A DNA stretch of 13,735 nt, taken from the NCBI GenBank assembly GCA_034433995.1, contig DAOTZU010000029.1:1-13735 (forward strand), given 5' to 3'. The translations under genes were made by a program, and so were the position numbers. The DNA is from DAOTZU01 sp034433995 (GTDB taxonomy: Bacteria > Chloroflexota > Anaerolineae > UBA1429). The stretch's first letter is position 1, and every line of letters starts with the position of its first letter. Shown here piece after piece: positions 13,249 to 13,735 of this stretch. The notes under the pieces are model-generated. The model worked only from the letters and a program-made list of their open reading frames with translations. It searched no databases and was not told the DNA's origin.

Positions 13249-13735
13249 TCACCCCTTCCCCATGAGATGGCTCAGGATCAACCACTCCAGCTCCTCATAG
13301 TCCCGCGCCGCGATGAGCTCGGCCACCCGCTTGCGGTCGAGGGAGCGGGCAAGCTCCACCAAGCGCAGGAACATCTGGATGCTATTGCGCAGATGCTTGG
13401 TGGCCAGCTCCGCCGGTTGGGTACGGATGGCCTTCACATCCAATCCCACCATGCCCACTTCCCAGTAACGGTGCTCATCCAGCATCCGCACCTGGTTAAA
13501 GGCTCGGCGCAGGTCCACCGCGCCAAAGGCCCGGTCCTCATCGAATTTCAGGCCATTCTGGTCGTTGAGGTGCACGCTCCACAGTTTGCCAAAGGCCAGG
13601 GCAAAGCCGATCTCGTCGGCGGGATCCAGCCCGGCCAGGATGCTGTGGGCCGATTCCATGAGCACCCCCACCCGCTTGGGATCCTGGCTCTGGAAACCCA
13701 GGGCCAGGGCGTGGCCCATGGTGGGGATGTAGGCC
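13249..13735 (-). CDS. Xylose-isomerase-like TIM-barrel protein, C-terminal part (cut by window edge)
   Basis: The reading frame is open through the right edge of the window (AYIPTMGHALALGF...), so this is the C-terminal 162 residues of a longer protein. It contains VLMESAHSILAGLDPADEIGF, SVHLNDQNGLKFDEDRAFG and FNQVRMLDEHRYW, consistent with the metal-binding face of sugar isomerase/epimerase TIM barrels (AP endonuclease 2-like superfamily): the His/Asp of HLND and the acidic residues that follow would be metal ligands. The C-terminal helices (LRNSIQMFLRLVELARSLDR) are typical of sugar isomerases such as the xylose or rhamnose groups. The substrate cannot be told. It lies 11 bp before UroD-like gene 2 and is most likely co-transcribed with it. 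Confidence 0.78.
   Translation of the reverse strand, partial: AYIPTMGHALALGFQSQDPKRVGVLMESAHSILAGLDPADEIGFALAFGKLWSVHLNDQNGLKFDEDRAFGAVDLRRAFNQVRMLDEHRYWEVGMVGLDVKAIRTQPAELATKHLRNSIQMFLRLVELARSLDRKRVAELIAARDYEELEWLILSHLMGKG

Overview
The window looks like a piece of a GC-rich bacterial chromosome, most likely a Chloroflexota (Anaerolineae-like) genome or a relative. This is an inference from gene content: class II HMG-CoA reductase next to an archaeal-style HMG-CoA synthase, uroporphyrinogen-decarboxylase-like paralogs beside a sugar-isomerase-like TIM barrel, and a long RarA with an extra C-terminal domain. Promoters are of ordinary bacterial type (TTGAAA-17-TACAAT, TTGTCA-17-TACAAT, TATAAT). 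I see no rRNA, tRNA, CRISPR array, transposase or phage gene. All complete genes appear intact.

Layout. (1) 1-1763, minus strand: HMG-CoA reductase overlaps HMG-CoA synthase by 4 bp, giving two steps of the mevalonate (isoprenoid) pathway; the synthase runs off the left edge. The reductase seems to be transcribed from a TATAAT box so close to its ATG that the mRNA should be nearly leaderless. (2) 1764-2117: non-coding, with a run of three perfect palindromes and a terminator-like hairpin. (3) 2118-3655, minus: two small membrane proteins, DUF4013 and DUF2085, each with its own promoter. (4) 3656-3804: back-to-back promoters. (5) 3805-9951, plus: a tight operon of MoxR-type AAA+ ATPase, DUF58 protein, a nine-segment membrane protein ending in DUF4129, and a RarA/MgsA-like clamp-loader ATPase carrying a C-terminal methyltransferase-like region. 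(6) 9970-13735, minus, convergent with the previous operon: an isomerase-like TIM barrel (cut by the right edge), two UroD-superfamily proteins and a DUF72 protein. The two UroD genes are separated by a 148-bp spacer filled by an inverted pair of telomere-like seven-base repeats.

How the genes work together. HMGS and HMGR act in sequence (acetoacetyl-CoA to HMG-CoA to mevalonate). MoxR, DUF58 and DUF4129 form the usual conserved trio thought to assemble or remodel something at the membrane, but here the transglutaminase domain that often carries DUF4129 is absent. RarA is coupled to that operon by position, with no obvious functional tie. The right-hand cluster looks like a small catabolic or cofactor operon whose substrate cannot be told from sequence.

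Most notable: the RarA fusion with its degenerate SAM-binding motif, the mirror-image telomere-like heptads with G-quadruplex potential on both strands, and the palindrome cluster. I did not find a clear new defence or mobile system.
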